From contig NZ_CP004350.1 in assembly GCF_000550785.1 (NCBI RefSeq), positions 142,835-206,834 of the forward strand: a stretch of 64,000 nt of DNA, read 5' to 3'. Shown in pieces: positions 10,031 through 18,560 of the stretch. Below the pieces are notes generated by a model. It was not told the DNA's origin. It did not search any database and was given only the letters and a program-made list of their open reading frames with translations. Source of the DNA: Corynebacterium casei LMG S-19264 (GTDB taxonomy: Bacteria > Actinomycetota > Actinomycetes > Mycobacteriales > Mycobacteriaceae). Position numbers and translations under genes: made by a program. Positions within the stretch are counted from its first letter, which is position 1; each line of letters starts with the position of its first letter.

Positions 10031-10251
10031 GGAAGCGGCGCCTCCTTTCTGTCTGCGTTCTTAATGAAACCTTCTTTATTATAGGCAACCATAGACGTAA
10101 ACCAATAGCTCGCGCGCGCCAATTGGATAGTTTTGTTGGGAAAATCCTAGGTTGTTTTTAGGTACTGAACAGCCGTTTTGGTACTAGTGTGATATTGCGT
10201 GCTATCGTTATCTAGTCGATATGAGCCGTTAGGTTTCATGTTCTTCACCCA

Positions 10252-10336
10252 GCCCGGGTGGCGGAATTGGCAGACGCGCTGGCTTCAGGTGCCAGTGTTC
10301 TTTTAGGACGTGTGGGTTCAAGTCCCACCTCGGGCA
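10252..10336 (+). tRNA. tRNA-Leu (anticodon CAG)
   Basis: An 85-nt cloverleaf: acceptor stem GCCCGGG pairs with CTCGGGC, and the anticodon stem CTGGC/GCCAG closes the loop TTCAGGT, giving anticodon CAG. A long variable arm (TGTTCTTTTAGGACGT) marks a class II tRNA, and the T arm carries GTTCAAGTC. CCA is not encoded. Next to fhaA, as in other corynebacteria. Confidence 0.96.
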
Positions 10337-10343
10337 CAAAATT

Positions 10344-10390
10344 TTGCTCCGAAACATTTTCTCAGATTATGTTTCGGAGCAATTTCTTTT
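10344..10390 (+). terminator. Terminator after tRNA-Leu
   Basis: A perfect 14-bp stem (TTGCTCCGAAACAT at 10344-10357 with its complement at 10369-10382), an 11-nt loop and then TTTCTTTT. It ends the tRNA transcript and may also serve the convergent SDR gene. Confidence 0.9.
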
Positions 10391-10414
10391 GCTTAGCCAG
10401 TTTTGAAATCTAGG

Positions 10415-11413
10415 CTACTGCGCCGACCAGCCGCCGTCGGAGGCGAGGATTTGGCCGTTGATGTTTACGGAGTCATCGCTCAGTAGCCACGTGATGGATT
10501 TGGCCAGTACTTCGGCGGTGGTGACCGGTGGGATCAAAGCCATGAATGGCCCGAGGCGCTTTTGCCCGAACTCAGACTTGAAATCACCTTCAATTCCAGT
10601 TGCGGTTGGGCCAGGAGCAACCGCGTTAGTGCGGATGTTGTTGGGGCCGTATAGGAAAGCGGCGCTCTTGGTTAGCCCGACTACTGCATGTTTGGAAGCG
10701 GTGTAGGCGGTTCCGGCTGCGTTGCCGCGCAACGAGGCTTCCGATGCTACGTTGACCACGGAGCCACCACCGGTTTTGAGCATGACGGCGATAACGGAGC
10801 GGCTGAGCTTGAATGTGCCGGTGACATTGACAGCTATGACGCGTTCCCAGGAGTCATTATCAACTTCATGCAGTGGCAACATGCCGTCCATGATTCCCGC
10901 GACATTAGCCAGGCCATCGATGCGGTCGCCCGCTGCCTTTACGATTGATTCGATATCGGCGTCGTTGGTGATGTCACCAGTAACAGTGACAATGGTGCCT
11001 TCGGGTGATGCTTGCGCTAGTGCTTCAAGGCGATCTGCGGTGACATCGACGGCGATTACTCGGCCACCTTCGGCGATGATTTGTTCAGCAGTGGCCTTGC
11101 CGATTCCGGATGCAGCTCCTGTGACAATGACCGTCTTTCCGGTAAACCGGTCTGTGGATGCGGCAGAGCTGGACTCTTCTGGAATGACGCCACCATTGGC
11201 TTGGCGTACTAATTCGTCTGCTGCTTCCTGGGTGAACTTTCCTTGGCTGAGCTCAACCAAGGAGTTCAGTGGAAGATTTTGGATTTTATCGGTGACATCT
11301 TCACCCTGGCTCATTGCACCGAGGAACTCACGGATGATCGGGCCGCCGGTGGGGTGGGCAAGCCAGCGGGCAATTGTGTCTTTACCAGTAATTGGCGCGA
11401 TCTGATCGGACAT
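10415..11413 (-). CDS. SDR family NAD(P)-dependent oxidoreductase
   Basis: Short-chain dehydrogenase/reductase of 332 residues. The catalytic part begins about residue 92 (TGKTVIVTGAASGIGKATAEQ, Rossmann TGxxxGxG), followed by the NVAGIMDG loop, a catalytic Ser in VVNVASEAS, and YTASK (Tyr-x-x-x-Lys). The first 90 residues are an added helical segment rather than a usual SDR start. The ATG at 11413 is chosen because GGAG lies 5 nt upstream; an in-frame start ten codons earlier lacks an SD. Substrate unknown. It stands alone between the tRNA and the ECF operon. Confidence 0.85.
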   Translation of the reverse strand: MSDQIAPITGKDTIARWLAHPTGGPIIREFLGAMSQGEDVTDKIQNLPLNSLVELSQGKFTQEAADELVRQANGGVIPEESSSAASTDRFTGKTVIVTGAASGIGKATAEQIIAEGGRVIAVDVTADRLEALAQASPEGTIVTVTGDITNDADIESIVKAAGDRIDGLANVAGIMDGMLPLHEVDNDSWERVIAVNVTGTFKLSRSVIAVMLKTGGGSVVNVASEASLRGNAAGTAYTASKHAVVGLTKSAAFLYGPNNIRTNAVAPGPTATGIEGDFKSEFGQKRLGPFMALIPPVTTAEVLAKSITWLLSDDSVNINGQILASDGGWSAQ

Positions 11414-11518
11414 GTTTTCTCCATTCTCAATGGGCACATTCACGTGGGCGTTGCAGTGACGCTTGGAAGGTAGAATTTAAAACCCCGGCAGCCGCGGCAT
11501 TCGCTCACGAGGTTGAGC

Positions 11519-12637
11519 CTACCTGCCTGCGTGAGGAGACCGTGGTGTAATTTCCTGTAACTCCACCTGGGCGTAGATGCGTAGCTCTTCAATAAAGTTT
11601 TCATCATGGCAAGCCAGAACGATTCCGCCACCGCGTTGTAGGTGAGAAGCAAAACCTGCATGTAATGCACTGCGGCCGGTGATATCTAATCCGACATCCG
11701 GCTCATCTGCACACAACACTTCCACCCTTTGTCCATTGTCTGCGCCGATGACCGAGGCGAACTGCGCCAGCCGCAGTGCACGCTGCGACAAATCCAATGG
11801 GTGCTCCTCGCCGTCCAAGTCGAACTGCGCACGCAGCTGTGCATCCGGAACCATCTGCTCCACCCGCGAATCAATGACTTGGTCAATCGGATCCTGCAGC
11901 ATCAACCCAATCCGAGAGTCACGCTCTACTAGCGCTTTCATCAAAGTAGTTTTGCCGGTGCCATTCGCGCCACGCAACCACAACACGCCACCGCGCGGAA
12001 CTGAAAGAGTCAGCGGACCTATCTCAAACTGGTTCGTGTGTAATTTCCGAAACTGCCACCAGCGCCGCGTGGCGGATCCATTCCGCCCTACAACATCCGG
12101 GAACTGAAAGTCAGACTGATCTTCCAGGCTGGTTTGATTCACTGGCTCTGGCAGTTTAAGAACCGGCTGTTGTCCTAAATATTGCGTATCAACATTCCCA
12201 AGCCACGCCTGGTGGCCAGCAACCACCACGTCAGCGGCGAGGGTGTGAATGTAACGAGATACCGCATCGCGGGAAGTGGGGTCGAGGCCGGCAAAGGGGT
12301 CATCGAGAAGCACCAGCGGAGCATCAAGAATTAACACCGTCCCTAAAGCTAAACGTCTAGTCTGCCCGCCAGAAAGTTGATTCGGCGCACGGTCAAGAAG
12401 ATCGTCCAAATTCAAGGCTCGAGCAATCGCAGAAATGCGCCTGCGCATCTCATCAACCTCAACCCCGCGCTGTTCAAGACCAAAAGCTAACTCTTCTTCC
12501 ACCGTGGGGCGCAGATACGTAATATGTGCCCGCGGATCTGATGTCAGCATGACCGCGCCAGTAGTACTTTCATACAATGCTGTTAACTGCCTGGTAAGCC
12601 CCGCGCCAGACTGGCCAACAATTTGTTTTATAGCCAT
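11519..12637 (-). CDS. ECF transporter ATPase, tandem asymmetric NBDs
   Basis: Single-chain ATPase of 372 residues with two nucleotide-binding domains for an ECF-type importer. NBD1 (1-145) starts right at a degenerate Walker A (GQSGAGLTR, 8-16, no lysine) but keeps LSGGQ (88-92), and its Walker B ends LLDDP (Asp replacing the catalytic Glu). NBD2 (200-360) has an intact Walker A (GANGTGKTT, 223-231), Walker B ADEP (310-313) and switch His344, but its signature is changed to LSQRA (283-287). Only one composite ATP site should be functional. The ATG at 12637 lies inside the end of the T-component gene (10-bp overlap). Confidence 0.85.
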   Translation of the reverse strand: MAIKQIVGQSGAGLTRQLTALYESTTGAVMLTSDPRAHITYLRPTVEEELAFGLEQRGVEVDEMRRRISAIARALNLDDLLDRAPNQLSGGQTRRLALGTVLILDAPLVLLDDPFAGLDPTSRDAVSRYIHTLAADVVVAGHQAWLGNVDTQYLGQQPVLKLPEPVNQTSLEDQSDFQFPDVVGRNGSATRRWWQFRKLHTNQFEIGPLTLSVPRGGVLWLRGANGTGKTTLMKALVERDSRIGLMLQDPIDQVIDSRVEQMVPDAQLRAQFDLDGEEHPLDLSQRALRLAQFASVIGADNGQRVEVLCADEPDVGLDITGRSALHAGFASHLQRGGGIVLACHDENFIEELRIYAQVELQEITPRSPHAGR

Positions 12638-13287
12638 ACAACCACCACCAATGCCACAATTGGCATTAACCACCGAAGAGCTTTTTCCACGCCAGTATCT
12701 TTCACTGGATTCAATACCGTCCGCCGACCGGTGCGCTCCAAACCGGAAACTTCCAAAGGAATAGCGCGTGCCGCCCCGGCTGAAAGAAGTCGCGTAATCA
12801 GCGGCAGAACCACAAATTCCACTGTCTTCAGTGGGCCGCGAGTATTGTGCTCATGCGTGCTCAGCGCACGAAGATGATTGGCGTATCTAACGGACGCCAA
12901 TGTGTCACGGCCCTGTGGAAGAAGCTGCACAGCAGAGCCCACAATGTACGCCACCCGTGGCATGTGGCTTAAGGGTTTCACCAGCTCTGACACTGCGATT
13001 GCACTAGCTGCTGTGAGAAACGCTGACATCAACGCAATAAAACGAACACTGAGCTCCAGTGCTGTTGACCAGTCATTTCTGCCAAACGGGACGTGGATTA
13101 CCACCATGGATAAACCCACCGGGATGCTCAACGCAATAGTCGCCGCCAGCACGGAGAAATTACGCAAGCGCACCATCGCTATGAGCTGTGCGAGCACCGC
13201 GACAGCGGCACTCACCGCTAATTCATTAAGGCCGAGCACCACAATCCATGAGCTTGCCGCAGTGACAATCCAGGTCAGTGGATTCAT
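12628..13287 (-). CDS. ECF transporter transmembrane component EcfT
   Basis: Membrane coupling component of 219 residues. N-terminal helices (about 3-115) are followed by a cytoplasmic region with a short ARG-like motif (MPRVAYI..., then HLRALSTH, about 130-170) that contacts the ATPase, and a final helix. Its ATG overlaps the S-component stop (TAATG) and its own 3' end overlaps the ATPase start, so S, T and A are translationally coupled. Confidence 0.85.
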   Translation of the reverse strand: MNPLTWIVTAASSWIVVLGLNELAVSAAVAVLAQLIAMVRLRNFSVLAATIALSIPVGLSMVVIHVPFGRNDWSTALELSVRFIALMSAFLTAASAIAVSELVKPLSHMPRVAYIVGSAVQLLPQGRDTLASVRYANHLRALSTHEHNTRGPLKTVEFVVLPLITRLLSAGAARAIPLEVSGLERTGRRTVLNPVKDTGVEKALRWLMPIVALVVVVWL

Positions 13288-14048
13288 TAGTGGCTGAGGC
13301 TTACTTCACTTCGGTTGGGCGACAAAGCGCGCCGGGTTTTCTTTGGCAATGCTGCAATAACGGCGAAGACGATCACCATGATGAGGCCCTTATCCAGCGG
13401 GTCAGAAATGAAGGATTGCAGTGTGACCGAGCCCAGGAGCGAATTACCCATTTCGCGGAAGAGGCTTACCAAAGCACCGGTACCCACACCGGCTGTACCG
13501 CCGTAAACGAAGGCGGCCACGGGTGCGGCGATGGCACCGGTAATCAAACCAAGTACCACACCAGAAGCAAAAGCTAGGAAAATATTGCGGAAAGCTCCCT
13601 TATGGATGGCCCAACCTGCCAACCAGCCCGTCAACGCAGAACCAGCCGCGAAAGGCAATGCCAGAGGATTAAACAGTGCCCACACCACGGAACTTAAAGC
13701 ACCGGTTGCTAAACCAGCGCGCGATCCAGCTAGCGCTGCCACCAAAATAGTGCCGACTGCGTCCAAGTACAAAGGGATACCAATGGAACCGACTACCTGG
13801 CCGATAAGAATGTTAAGAATCAACGCCACCGGGATAATCGCAACGGTACGTGCCGGTAGCGTAGGCAAAACACCCGCTAGCAGCGCCAAGGTACCGCCAA
13901 CATAACCGCCCAGGGTGATCAATGCTTCGGTGGATCCACCCACAGATTCCCAGTCCGTAGGGCGAACAAGAACTAGATAAAGCCAGGTTGCGGCGATAAG
14001 TGCGGCACCAACGGCAACTAAAACTTTGTGCGTGGAGGATCGTGACAT
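13287..14048 (-). CDS. ECF transporter S component
   Basis: Substrate-binding membrane protein of 253 residues with about six or seven helices and the S-component-like IPLYLDAVGTILVAALAG segment (about 105-122). It pairs with the EcfT and ATPase genes downstream and so defines a dedicated (group I) vitamin or nucleoside-type importer. The substrate cannot be read from the sequence. SD GGGGAAA lies 6 nt from the ATG. I found no recognisable riboswitch in the 127 bp upstream. Confidence 0.82.
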   Translation of the reverse strand: MSRSSTHKVLVAVGAALIAATWLYLVLVRPTDWESVGGSTEALITLGGYVGGTLALLAGVLPTLPARTVAIIPVALILNILIGQVVGSIGIPLYLDAVGTILVAALAGSRAGLATGALSSVVWALFNPLALPFAAGSALTGWLAGWAIHKGAFRNIFLAFASGVVLGLITGAIAAPVAAFVYGGTAGVGTGALVSLFREMGNSLLGSVTLQSFISDPLDKGLIMVIVFAVIAALPKKTRRALSPNRSEVSLSH

Positions 14049-14175
14049 GCGGAATTTTCCCCTAGAAAATCATAAAACGACTGAAACGTTCACGTCCTAT
14101 GTCACCTCGAACGCGAATCGATTTCAGAGTATAGCGCCGGCGGAGCCTAGTGCAGAAATAGCGCGGATCTATTTC

Positions 14176-14475
14176 TTAAGCAGGAGGGCCGGAGAAGAAG
14201 AACCCAAAAGCAAAGAAGATCACGATGGCCGGCGCGGCCAAGGAAAGTATGGCGGCAAAATACAGATCGTAGGCCTTGTGCTTAGCCGCGGCATAGCAAT
14301 TGCCAATGCAGATGGCGAGGAAGAGTATGCCAAAGATGACCAACGATGGTGTCCACCAGTGCTGAGAAACTATCCAGAAAAGGTAGCCCAAAGCCAGTGC
14401 GACGATCGCGCTTGCCCAACCAAATAGCCTGATCTGTTTCAGGCTTGAAGAATGTTCAGATTTCTGAGAATACAT
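14176..14475 (-). CDS. Small membrane protein, unknown function
   Basis: 99 residues with three hydrophobic stretches (about 17-36, 42-60 and 72-95) and a short polar N-terminus. No recognised family. It follows the phospholipase gene by 18 bp in the same orientation, so the two may be cotranscribed. Confidence 0.6.
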   Translation of the reverse strand: MYSQKSEHSSSLKQIRLFGWASAIVALALGYLFWIVSQHWWTPSLVIFGILFLAICIGNCYAAAKHKAYDLYFAAILSLAAPAIVIFFAFGFFFSGPPA

Positions 14476-14493
14476 GGTTACCTCTCTCGAGAA

Positions 14494-15081
14494 TTAGCAT
14501 CCGTGCCAGGTTGGAACGGCAACGATTGCTGCTTCTAGGTAAGTGCGAGCCCACCCAGAAAACTGCCCCCGAATCTCTCGTAGACGGGAAACGAATTCTT
14601 GGTCGCAGTCACAGGTTGGTCGATTTATGTTTAGACAGTGATCATGGCCCATGCATGCTCTATCCAATTCGTTGATTGGTTCTCCGGGGCCAGAATTATT
14701 TTTTCCACACCAGTTGCCATAGTTGGTTGGATTCAAGTCTGCGGGCTGTGCCAGTTCCTGTTTACCTTTGGAATCGCTTGTGATGTCATTTGCAACCTCG
14801 GCGATCTCAACAATACGTGGGTCGACATTGTCTTGTTCAGCCTCATTAACATCATAAAAGGTTGATCCGTCGAGGTTTGTCGTAGCGTATTTATCCAGAG
14901 TTAGGTGGATTTCACTTTCAGTAGGGTACTTGTCTGCCTGAAGCGATGAATCTACATTGTCCTCCGTAGTTGCATTTGAAGGGACGTTTGAACTGATCAT
15001 GATTGCGCTGAAAGCGGCGAGGAGTGTCAATGCAAGGGTTGCAATATGATTGCTGAGCGTTCTTTGAGAGTAAGGGTGCAT
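14494..15081 (-). CDS. Secreted prokaryotic phospholipase A2
   Basis: 195-residue exported protein that should hydrolyse the sn-2 ester of phospholipids. A signal peptide covers about 1-37 (hydrophobic core 11-30). The mature C-terminal half has the calcium-loop-like YGNWCG (121-126) and the PLA2 catalytic motif CMGHDHC (143-149) with His146-Asp147; six cysteines (125, 143, 149, 157, 159, 195) could form three disulfides. The ATG at 15081 has AAAGGAA 8 nt upstream; an in-frame ATG ten codons earlier has none. Proteins of this family occur in streptomycetes and fungi; the call rests on motifs. Confidence 0.82.
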   Translation of the reverse strand: MHPYSQRTLSNHIATLALTLLAAFSAIMISSNVPSNATTEDNVDSSLQADKYPTESEIHLTLDKYATTNLDGSTFYDVNEAEQDNVDPRIVEIAEVANDITSDSKGKQELAQPADLNPTNYGNWCGKNNSGPGEPINELDRACMGHDHCLNINRPTCDCDQEFVSRLREIRGQFSGWARTYLEAAIVAVPTWHGC

Positions 15082-15111
15082 TGGAAATGTTCCTTTCGGT
15101 AGAGATTTCAC

Positions 15112-15505
15112 GAGAGATGAAAATAGAAGTTTGACTTCTTAGAGTTCTGAGCAGGATTCGTTTGTAACACTTAGGAAGTTCATTGCCGACTAGCTTGAAA
15201 AGCGACTACAACTAACAGCTTCCAGAATTCCGGTGTTGTTAAGCACCAAGGTTTTGTGCTTTCCGATAGAACGAACCTGAAAGTATGGACTCTCGGAGTG
15301 GATGATTAGTCGCAGAATGGTAGACGGTCATCGGTGATAGCAGGGATGCATAAATTTTCGCGGGTTGCCTTCACAGATAACCATTCATCAGAAATAATCT
15401 ACGTCCGGTGAAAAAGTCAGGTTGTCTAGTATGAATCCCCCTTTCGTTACTTGTTTGATGCGGATGCCAGTCTGGCATGTTCAATGCTTCATTTAAAGGG
15501 GGATT
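15112..15505. other. Non-coding gap with nested inverted repeats
   Basis: No convincing gene here. It holds the phospholipase promoter region and, at the right, an 11-bp perfect inverted repeat (AATCCCCCTTT at 15434-15444, AAAGGGGGATT at 15495-15505) that encloses a second, ATGCCAG-T-CTGGCAT at 15464-15478. A further AAGCAC/GTGCTT pair lies at 15241-15261. Function unknown; it could be remains of a small mobile element. Confidence 0.4.
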
Positions 15506-15537
15506 GGCAAAGACGGTACTTTCGTACCGTCTTTGTC
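15506..15537 (-). terminator. Hairpin after nucleoside hydrolase gene
   Basis: Strong 12- to 14-bp stem (CAAAGACGGTAC / GTACCGTCTTTG) with a tttc tetraloop, 17 bp past the nucleoside hydrolase stop. No run of T follows on the minus strand, so it is a probable rather than certain terminator. Confidence 0.6.
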
Positions 15538-15553
15538 AAAAGGGGTTGACTTT

Positions 15554-16504
15554 TTACTGACCTTTTGAGTCATTACGCGCTGCGCGAAGGAGTTCTGCGT
15601 GGGCGGCGGTGACATCGGCGTCATCGACAAGCAATGCGTTGGGCTCTCGTCCCCAATGCCCGCGCATATCAGCAACGGTGGTGCCGCGCATGAGCTCCGA
15701 ATCGGCCTCGACATCCACGGTGACCTCACGGGTAGTGAAAGGGGCTTTGCCCAGCGCAATCATGACGGTGAGCAGATCATGAATCTGCGCCAGATAGCCC
15801 TCGCCTTGGCTTTCGTGAAACTCAAAATAAAACCGCAGCATCTCGGGCAGGTATGAGGCGATGGGGGCGTCGGAGAGGGCATCGATAAGCAACTGCAACG
15901 AATCCGGATTCAAGGTGAGGCGCTCTGTCACACCCAAAGAACACACCGTGATAGGTTCTGTGGCCTGTGCGAACGCGGTCTTTGCCGCGTGTGGATCCAC
16001 CCACGTATTCCACTCCGCAGTGGGCGTTGTATTGCCTGGATATAAGTAAGTACCGCCCATGAGCGTGGTGCGCGGTGTTGGCCCAAAAGTAGCAAGGTTG
16101 GTTGCCGGGCCCGTGACAATCAAACGCAAATCAGCATGCTGGCTCATCGCATCACGCCACAAATCCTGCCAGTTGCTCGGGCTGTGTTGCTGGTTTAGGT
16201 GCTGGCTGATGTGTTGGGGACCTGGATTGATATATCCCAACCCAAACTCACCATGTGTTTCTGGCGTGGTGGTCAATGGAACCTTCAGCGGCACCGGCTG
16301 ACCGGGGAGAACAGGTATGTGGCCCAGCCCGCACTGATCAAGCACCCACCGGGTATTGATTGCTGTCTGCGTGACATCAACGTTGCCGGCAGTGGTTGTC
16401 GCGCCAACGAGGTTAACCTCGCCCTTTTGGTGCAGCGCCGCCAAATACAACAGCGCCAATGCATCATCAATACCGGTGTCACAATCAATGAGAACAGGAA
16501 TCAT
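15554..16504 (-). CDS. Inosine-uridine preferring nucleoside hydrolase
   Basis: Hydrolyses the N-glycosidic bond of ribonucleosides in salvage. 316 residues, usual for the family. The N-terminal metal/ribose motif DCDTGIDDALAL (about 7-18) is intact, with the GPATNLA segment and the later aspartate-containing DLLTVMIALGKAPF (corresponding to the catalytic His/Asp region). The start at 16504 places IPVLIDCDTG immediately after Met, as in relatives; a GTG eight codons earlier is an alternative. Monocistronic, ended by the hairpin downstream. Confidence 0.88.
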   Translation of the reverse strand: MIPVLIDCDTGIDDALALLYLAALHQKGEVNLVGATTTAGNVDVTQTAINTRWVLDQCGLGHIPVLPGQPVPLKVPLTTTPETHGEFGLGYINPGPQHISQHLNQQHSPSNWQDLWRDAMSQHADLRLIVTGPATNLATFGPTPRTTLMGGTYLYPGNTTPTAEWNTWVDPHAAKTAFAQATEPITVCSLGVTERLTLNPDSLQLLIDALSDAPIASYLPEMLRFYFEFHESQGEGYLAQIHDLLTVMIALGKAPFTTREVTVDVEADSELMRGTTVADMRGHWGREPNALLVDDADVTAAHAELLRAARNDSKGQ

Positions 16505-16673
16505 AGTCTCCAAGTCTAAAGAAACCACTCCCAGTTGAATGTGAGACGCGCTGCGGTTTCAATAGCCCGAATACTTAGGAGCTCGGTCCGTAGAAAGCGA
16601 AGCCAAAAGTCACACAGAACACGATGGTGGATGCTTCTCGGAAATGCCAAGCAGTGAAGTACAGACGCCGAGA

Positions 16674-16982
16674 TTAGCGTTGTTTAGTACGTGAAGCTAT
16701 GACGAAGCCACTGCCGAAAAACAGAAGGCTCGTTGCGTAAAACACCAAGAACATCGTGTTGAATCCGAGATTTCCTACAAAGGAGAAGAAGGCGGTGAAC
16801 ACCGAGACGGCTGCAAAACCTAGTGAGATTATGGCGAGCTGGTTAATGAGCGGACGCTGGAGTTTTGGTGGGCTATTGCGCCGGGAAATGACACTGCCTG
16901 CAACGAGAAAACCTAAAACCGTCAAGCCAAAGGCGGTCCAATGTTCAGTGGCGCCCAAAATCAAAGTAGCGGCGACAAACAA
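16674..16982 (-). CDS. Small four-helix membrane protein, unknown
   Basis: About 102 residues with four hydrophobic segments (2-12, 15-31, 46-68, 75-95) and a basic tail SRTKQR. No family recognised. The start is unsure: the frame opens with a TTG at 16982 and no clear SD. It points away from the two-component system. Confidence 0.5.
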   Translation of the reverse strand: MFVAATLILGATEHWTAFGLTVLGFLVAGSVISRRNSPPKLQRPLINQLAIISLGFAAVSVFTAFFSFVGNLGFNTMFLVFYATSLLFFGSGFVIASRTKQR

Positions 16983-17067
16983 GGAATCATAATTGAGCTG
17001 TATGGAGCGACTAGCGCAGTATGAGGCATACTATCCCAGTGCTAGGTATCGGTAGAAGGGGCTGTGA

Positions 17068-18195
17068 ATGTTGATGGATATACGCCGGACGCTTTTGAGG
17101 TTCGTGCCGCCGGCATCATTGTGGCCGGGGCTTTTTGGCGTCATTGTTTTCGTCGCTAGCTATTTCTCCTCGCCAGAGCCGTTTTCAAAGCCGTGGATTG
17201 TATTTGCTTCAATCGCGACGGTGGCATGCCTATTTTTGATGCCGTGGTACCCACGTTCAGCATGGGTCGCATCCGTGGCATTGTTCATTTTCATTATGAG
17301 CCACTCCGTCATTGGTGTTCCGGCACTATCGCTCATGTTCTTGGTAGTCATCATGGTATTCGCTGCGAAAGGCTACATGGTTGCCACTGTCGTGGGCACC
17401 ATCATTATTTGGTACGCGGGATTGGGCGAGTGGGCAAATGGCGAATTTATACCTTCAGATTGGGTAGAAGCAAGCGTATGGGCGATGGTCGTTTCCCTGT
17501 CTGTAATTGCCGGATATGTTTCATACCGATCCGGACGGCAGCAAAAGTACTTGCATGAACAATGGGATACCGACGTGAAAACGCGCCGGGAAACCATGGG
17601 CAAGATGCTGCACGACTCCGTTGCATCATCGCTGACCTCATTGATAATGCGCCTGGAAGCGATGAGTCTTCAGCCTGACCTAGCACCAGCAACGAGAAAA
17701 GAACTAGTAGATCTTTCAGAGCAAGCTCGCTTGTCGATGAAAGAAGTACGCGATCTTCTCCGTACGCTGAGCACTGAAGATAGTCCGCGAGCCAATGAAC
17801 CGGCGCTTTCCATTTCTGACCAGCTCCGGAAGACAACGAGTAATCTAAAATCCCACGGATTTACCGTAATGCTCACGGGCAGTATTCCGAAAGTCACTAT
17901 CAAACCTGGTCATCTGAAGGTCCTACGGGAAGTATTCGGCGAGCTATCCACCAACATTGTTAAGTACGCAGAGCCACATTCCACGGTCGCGTTTTCCTTC
18001 CACGACACCGGCTCGAATATCCACATGAGTATAACCAACGTTATTCGCCCACAACACCACAATGAATCACTGTCTTCCGGAATGGGAATACCAGCATTGT
18101 CCACTTTGATGGAGGGAATCGGTGGAAACCTCACCATTCTCACCAGCTCAGATGAGTGGAAGTCCGAACTCGAAATCTCCTATGACACCGAATAA
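17068..18195 (+). CDS. Two-component sensor histidine kinase, NarL/HisKA_3 family
   Basis: 375 residues. Five or six membrane helices (about 15-150) form a sensor without a large extracellular domain. Then the HisKA_3 dimerisation domain follows, with the phospho-acceptor His in KMLHDSVASSLTSLIMR (His about 178), and a HATPase domain (about 270-372) with LSTNIVKYAEP as N-box and SSGMGIPALS as G-box. It signals to the response regulator at 18561. Start chosen at the ATG after GGGGCTGTGA; a second ATG lies two codons on. Confidence 0.88.
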   Translation: MLMDIRRTLLRFVPPASLWPGLFGVIVFVASYFSSPEPFSKPWIVFASIATVACLFLMPWYPRSAWVASVALFIFIMSHSVIGVPALSLMFLVVIMVFAAKGYMVATVVGTIIIWYAGLGEWANGEFIPSDWVEASVWAMVVSLSVIAGYVSYRSGRQQKYLHEQWDTDVKTRRETMGKMLHDSVASSLTSLIMRLEAMSLQPDLAPATRKELVDLSEQARLSMKEVRDLLRTLSTEDSPRANEPALSISDQLRKTTSNLKSHGFTVMLTGSIPKVTIKPGHLKVLREVFGELSTNIVKYAEPHSTVAFSFHDTGSNIHMSITNVIRPQHHNESLSSGMGIPALSTLMEGIGGNLTILTSSDEWKSELEISYDTE

Positions 18196-18334
18196 CACCG
18201 AACGACAATGAATTAACCCCCCTTAGGGTGGTCACTTTCGTACCCAATTCCTGATAGATCTGGTGTATTCGGCTGCATTAAAGGAAGAATGAAAGGCAAG
18301 GAGCTTGTCCTTCATTAGCGAAAGTGGGAATCGG

Positions 18335-18553
18335 GTGAAAATTTCGTGGCGTGGCCGAATCGTAGCGGGCCTGGTGGTTGTGACGATGCCGGTAGCGGGA
18401 GCACCGGTTGTATCGGCTAGCCCTGCAACTCCAGCCGTGATGGTGCTACAAGAAGAAAACCATGCCATCTTGACACCACTTTTTGTGGTGCTGACCAGCC
18501 TCAGGGGGCCGCTCAAGTGTAAGCGCCCTTCCACATTTCCCTGGTGCCGATAA
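18335..18553 (+). CDS. Candidate small secreted peptide between kinase and regulator
   Basis: 72-codon frame opening with GTG. The product has a signal-peptide-like start: basic KISWRGR, hydrophobic core about 9-24, and a VSA-S type cleavage site near residue 27. A mature peptide of about 44 residues would end in CKRPSTFPWCR with two cysteines. It ends 7 bp before the response regulator start, so it is probably in the same transcript. No homologue is recognised and the SD is weak (AAGTGGGAA). It may be the ligand or an accessory factor of the sensor; it could also be a chance frame. Confidence 0.45.
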   Translation: MKISWRGRIVAGLVVVTMPVAGAPVVSASPATPAVMVLQEENHAILTPLFVVLTSLRGPLKCKRPSTFPWCR

Positions 18554-18560
18554 GGTTTTG

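Noticed and set aside
18232..18534. Minus-strand 100-codon frame opposite the small secreted peptide gene
   Set aside because: The plus-strand frame has a signal peptide, operon position and plausible codon use; the minus frame has none of these.
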